Part shown: in pieces, positions 12,921 through 15,344 of the stretch | Numbering within the stretch: the stretch's first letter is position 1 | How the letters are laid out: each line of letters opens with the position of its first letter | Origin: Comamonadaceae bacterium | GTDB taxonomy: Bacteria; Pseudomonadota; Gammaproteobacteria; Burkholderiales; Burkholderiaceae_C | Length of the DNA: 15,344 nucleotides | Assembly (NCBI GenBank): GCA_947458415.1 | Contig: CANGZG010000046.1 | Span: forward strand, 1-15,344 | Direction: 5' to 3' | Translations under genes and position numbers: made by a program | Notes under the pieces: model-generated | What the model saw: the letters and a program-made list of their open reading frames with translations, nothing else | What the model was told of the DNA's origin: nothing | The model's database searches: none

Positions 12921-14306
12921 ATGACTGACATGGGAACGACTTTGCTGTTTTGGGCCGCTATCTTGGGTGCGATTGCTGCCGGCTCCATGGTGCTGGGCGC
13001 CCTGGTAGGCATCACCACGCCGATGTCGAACGCCACCGTCGGGGCCATGTGTGGCTTTGGTGCAGGCGCTTTGATTTCAGCTCTCGCCCTTGAACTGGTG
13101 TCTCCCACGGTTGAGGCATTGGCGCGTGCCGATCTGGCCGACCGCAGTACCGAAATTCACCACTTCGTGACTTTGCTGATGGCAATGGTTGGTGGTGGCG
13201 CCATTTTCATCCTGCTGGACCAATTGCTCAGCAGCCATGGTGGCTATTTGCGCAAAGGTGCTTATGTCATTGCACAACACGCCAAAAACAAAAGCAAGCG
13301 ACAAGCCGAGTTGATGCAGTCGATTGGCAATTCGTCCTTCTTCAGCAGCATGTCGCCCGAATTGATGCACGAACTGTTGAAGATGTTGCATCCCAAATTC
13401 ATTGTCCAGGGTGAATCGTTGTTCAATGCGGGGGATGAGTCGCACGAGTTGTACATCGTGCGGTCAGGCAGTTTGACGCTCACCCACACCGACGGCAATT
13501 CGCGGGTCGCTGAGCGTGGTGATTTGATCGGCGAAGTGTCCTTTCTTGCGCACCAAGCACATGGCACATCAGCGGTTGCAGAACACGGGCCGGCAGAGTT
13601 ACTGGTGCTTCACAAAGCGCAGTACGAGCTGTTTGCCAAGCTTCACCCGGAGTTTGCCAGCACAGTGCGCGAACTGGCGTCTGAACGTATTTTGGAAAAC
13701 AAACGCCATTTGGACCAAACCGCGATCGCCAAACAACAATGGGCTGACATGGCGATTGATGCGTTGCGCACGGGTGGCGCCGAGGTTCCCAGCGCCAGCG
13801 ACTTGAACACCATGAAAGAAGAACACAGCAATGCTGGCATGGCGATTTGGCTGGGCAATTTGTTGGACGTGATCCCAGAGAGTTTTGTGATCGGCACGGT
13901 CATGCTGTCACTGGTCGCAGCCAAATCTGCGACGGGTGTCGAGCTCAGTTTCTTTGACGTGATGCCGTTGACCTTGGTGGGCGCGTTGTTTCTCTCCAAT
14001 TTTCCGGAAGCCTTGTCTGCCAGTGTCAACATGAAGCAGCAAGGTTTCTCCGCCACCAAAATCATTTTGTTGTGGATGACATTGACGGTGATTTGTGCGG
14101 TGGGTGCCGCATTGGGTGCTTACGTGGGTGAATCGATTCCGCACGCTGCCATGATCGTGGTTGAAGGCATTGCAGCAGGTGCCATGCTGACCATGATCGG
14201 CTCGGCCATGTTGCCTGAAGCCGCGCATTTATCGAGCCCCAACATGGCAGGTTTTTCCACACTGTTGGGCTTTGTGGCGGCGATAGGATTCAAGCTGTTT
14301 GAATAA
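12921..14306 (+). CDS. ZIP-like membrane transporter with an inserted cyclic-nucleotide-binding-like domain
   Basis: The membrane parts resemble ZIP/GufA metal transporters. TM1 is about 7-28, TM2 38-62 (G-F-G-A-G-A-L-I-S-A), TM3 81-104, TM4 305-330 (L-L-D316-V-I-P-E320-S-F), TM5 345-370 (F-L-S-N360-F-P-E363-A), TM6 378-402, and TM7-8 about 405-435 (E415-G-I-A-A-G-A-M-L, L-P-E433-A) and 443-459. The TM4 and TM5 Pro-Glu pairs are kept, but the usual TM4 His-Asn is Asp-Val, so metal choice may differ or transport may be lost. Between TM3 and TM4 (about 133-250) sits a CNB domain with F-I-V-Q-G-E-S-L-F-N-A-G-D, L-Y-I-V-R-S-G and G204-E-V-S-F-L. The phosphate-binding Arg is replaced by H214, so cNMP binding is doubtful. 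Family assignment is by motif memory. It ends 8 nt before ureD. Confidence 0.75.
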   Translation: MTDMGTTLLFWAAILGAIAAGSMVLGALVGITTPMSNATVGAMCGFGAGALISALALELVSPTVEALARADLADRSTEIHHFVTLLMAMVGGGAIFILLDQLLSSHGGYLRKGAYVIAQHAKNKSKRQAELMQSIGNSSFFSSMSPELMHELLKMLHPKFIVQGESLFNAGDESHELYIVRSGSLTLTHTDGNSRVAERGDLIGEVSFLAHQAHGTSAVAEHGPAELLVLHKAQYELFAKLHPEFASTVRELASERILENKRHLDQTAIAKQQWADMAIDALRTGGAEVPSASDLNTMKEEHSNAGMAIWLGNLLDVIPESFVIGTVMLSLVAAKSATGVELSFFDVMPLTLVGALFLSNFPEALSASVNMKQQGFSATKIILLWMTLTVICAVGAALGAYVGESIPHAAMIVVEGIAAGAMLTMIGSAMLPEAAHLSSPNMAGFSTLLGFVAAIGFKLFE

Positions 14307-14309
14307 AGG
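14305..14309 (+). promoter_or_regulatory. ureD ribosome site on the upstream stop codon
   Basis: AAAGG overlaps the TAA stop (14304-14306) of the ZIP-like gene and precedes the ureD ATG at 14315 by 5 nt. This arrangement favours coupled translation of the transporter and ureD. Confidence 0.5.
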
Positions 14310-14314
14310 CAGAT

Positions 14315-15145
14315 ATGGGATGGCAGGCCAAGCTGACGCTTGACTACAGTGTGGAAGCGCAGCGCTGTGTCGCACGTCATGTGCACGAAGGCCCTTTGCG
14401 TGTGCTCAAAGCCCTTTACCCAGAAGGCGACCGCGTTTGTCACCATGTGCTGGTACACCCGCCCGCCGGCTTGGTCGGGGGTGACGAATTGCAAATCAAC
14501 CTCCACTTGCAATCGGGCGCACATGCACTCATCACCACGCCCGGTGCCACGCGGTTTTATGGCTCTGACGGACTGACCGCAAAACAACAAGTGCAAGCCC
14601 ATGTGGCTCAGGACGCCACACTCGAATGGTTACCCTTGGAAGCCTTGGCCTATAACCGTTGCCAAGCCCACAACCAAGCCGTGTTTCATCTGGCGCATGG
14701 CAGTCGCTTGATCGCTTGGGATGTCACCGCGTTGGGCTTGCCACATGCCAACCAACCGTTTGTGCAAGGACAGTTTCAACAGCATTTGGAAATCGCCGGC
14801 ACATGGTTAGAACGTGGGTTGATTGACGCGAAGGATCAACGCTTGCTGCACAGCCCTCTCGGCTTGAATGGCCACACCTGCGTGTCCACCTTGGTGTTTG
14901 CCCAAGGCCATGCCATGGCTGACCCATTGCGTGAACAGGTGGTGGCGATGGCGCGCGAATTGTGTGAATCGCATCCGCTGCGTTGGCAGTCAGGCGTCTC
15001 TTCCCCAGACGAACGCGTGGTGGTGGTGCGTGTGTTGTCAGCGCAAGTGGAAAACGCCATGGCCTTGCTGCGCAGTATTTGGCTGCAGTGGCGTCAGCAA
15101 TGTTGGCAATTGCCTGCGGTCATGCCTCGCATTTGGGCCATGTGA
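14315..15145 (+). CDS. ureD: Urease accessory protein UreD (UreH)
   Basis: UreD is the scaffold that, with UreF and UreG, delivers nickel to apo-urease in the cytosol. The 276-residue protein carries the family blocks: V-L-V-H-P-P-A-G-L-V-G-G-D-E-L near 45-59, T-T-P-G-A-T-R-F-Y-G-S near 74-84, L-E-W-L-P-L-E-A-L-A-Y near 103-113, S-R-L-I-A-W-D-V-T-A-L-G near 130-141, and the typical C-terminal P-R-I-W-A. Length is normal. It usually heads a ure operon, yet no ureA begins in the remaining 199 nt. Upstream it follows the ZIP-like gene with an 8-nt gap. Urea is released during allantoate and ureidoglycolate breakdown, so urease fits the neighbouring purine genes. Confidence 0.93.
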   Translation: MGWQAKLTLDYSVEAQRCVARHVHEGPLRVLKALYPEGDRVCHHVLVHPPAGLVGGDELQINLHLQSGAHALITTPGATRFYGSDGLTAKQQVQAHVAQDATLEWLPLEALAYNRCQAHNQAVFHLAHGSRLIAWDVTALGLPHANQPFVQGQFQQHLEIAGTWLERGLIDAKDQRLLHSPLGLNGHTCVSTLVFAQGHAMADPLREQVVAMARELCESHPLRWQSGVSSPDERVVVVRVLSAQVENAMALLRSIWLQWRQQCWQLPAVMPRIWAM

Positions 15146-15344
15146 ATGGTCGTTAAGCGGTTTGCGTGCATTCATTCAACCACCAAACACATCAACCCCT
15201 TTGTGAATCGCGTTGCGCAACAGGTCCCAGAAGCGCAGAGTCCAAGGTGAAGCATGTGATTCGCACTTGAGGGTTGACGGTTGATCAAACGAAACCCGTT
15301 TGCCAAGCCAACACGGTGGCAAAAGACACCCACATCAATGCCAA
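15146..15344. other. Unassigned right edge
   Basis: No ureA start or clear terminator is visible. A minus-strand frame is open from 15334 to a stop at 15176-15178 (52 codons, no ATG). Its end W-T-L-R-F-W-D-L-L-R-N-A-I-H looks protein-like, but the frame is closed by a stop at 15335-15337. Another minus-strand frame enters from the edge as a hydrophobic stretch and stops at 15285-15287. Either could be the tail of a minus-strand gene or chance; I cannot choose. Confidence 0.25.

Noticed and set aside
1..15344. CRISPR arrays, tRNA/rRNA genes, insertion sequences, integrase or attachment sites
   Set aside because: No regularly spaced repeats, RNA gene signatures, transposase-like frames or flanking duplications were found, so recent mobility of the channel cluster is not supported by this window.

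Overview
The window looks like a chromosomal segment of a betaproteobacterium, most likely a Burkholderiales/Comamonadaceae-type organism (Limnohabitans or Rhodoferax-like). This rests on the protein styles (PuuD with a cytochrome c tail, UreD, MOFRL-type glycerate kinase, YjbE-type TerC) and on moderately GC-rich, densely packed genes. The genus is an inference; no rRNA or other marker gene is present.

Left part (1-7543): purine and ureide catabolism. On the minus strand lie a membrane di-iron hydroxylase of the fatty acid hydroxylase family (91-810), glycerate 2-kinase (870-2189), the membrane urate oxidase PuuD (2567-3781) and the xanthine dehydrogenase maturation factor XdhC (3830-4633). 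A small membrane protein (2269-2628) and a proline-rich TonB-like lipoprotein (4708-5322) are interleaved on the plus strand. UraH (5329-5679, minus) is divergent from a fused UraD + allantoate amidohydrolase-like protein (5756-7543, plus). Together these cover xanthine dehydrogenase maturation, urate to 5-hydroxyisourate to OHCU to allantoin, probably allantoate breakdown, and salvage of glyoxylate-derived glycerate. Allantoinase, xanthine dehydrogenase itself and the glyoxylate-to-glycerate enzymes are not in the window. A TerC/YjbE-family membrane protein (7591-8334, minus) closes this part.

Right part (8633-14306): the striking region. After an AT-rich regulatory stretch with two dyads sharing a repeated element 21 bp apart, five same-strand genes follow with mostly tiny gaps. 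They are: a one-TM protein with a four-cysteine outer domain; a 558-aa potassium-channel-like protein with TWO complete voltage-sensor domains before one pore; two further voltage-gated-channel paralogues whose selectivity filters are each one residue shorter than canonical (SGYGN, SGWGN), the first with an N-terminal zinc ribbon; and a ZIP-like membrane transporter carrying a cyclic-nucleotide-binding-like domain in its TM3-TM4 loop. All three channels share a C-terminal 'ADGxVsxxE' module. I regard this as a candidate undescribed membrane signalling / ion homeostasis cassette.

Right edge (14315-15145): ureD, a urease-maturation gene, starts 8 nt after the ZIP-like gene with its ribosome site on that gene's stop codon. 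Urea is an end product of the ureide pathway on the left and urease needs nickel, so a metal-transport link is possible but unproven. The last 199 nt contain no ureA and no convincing gene.
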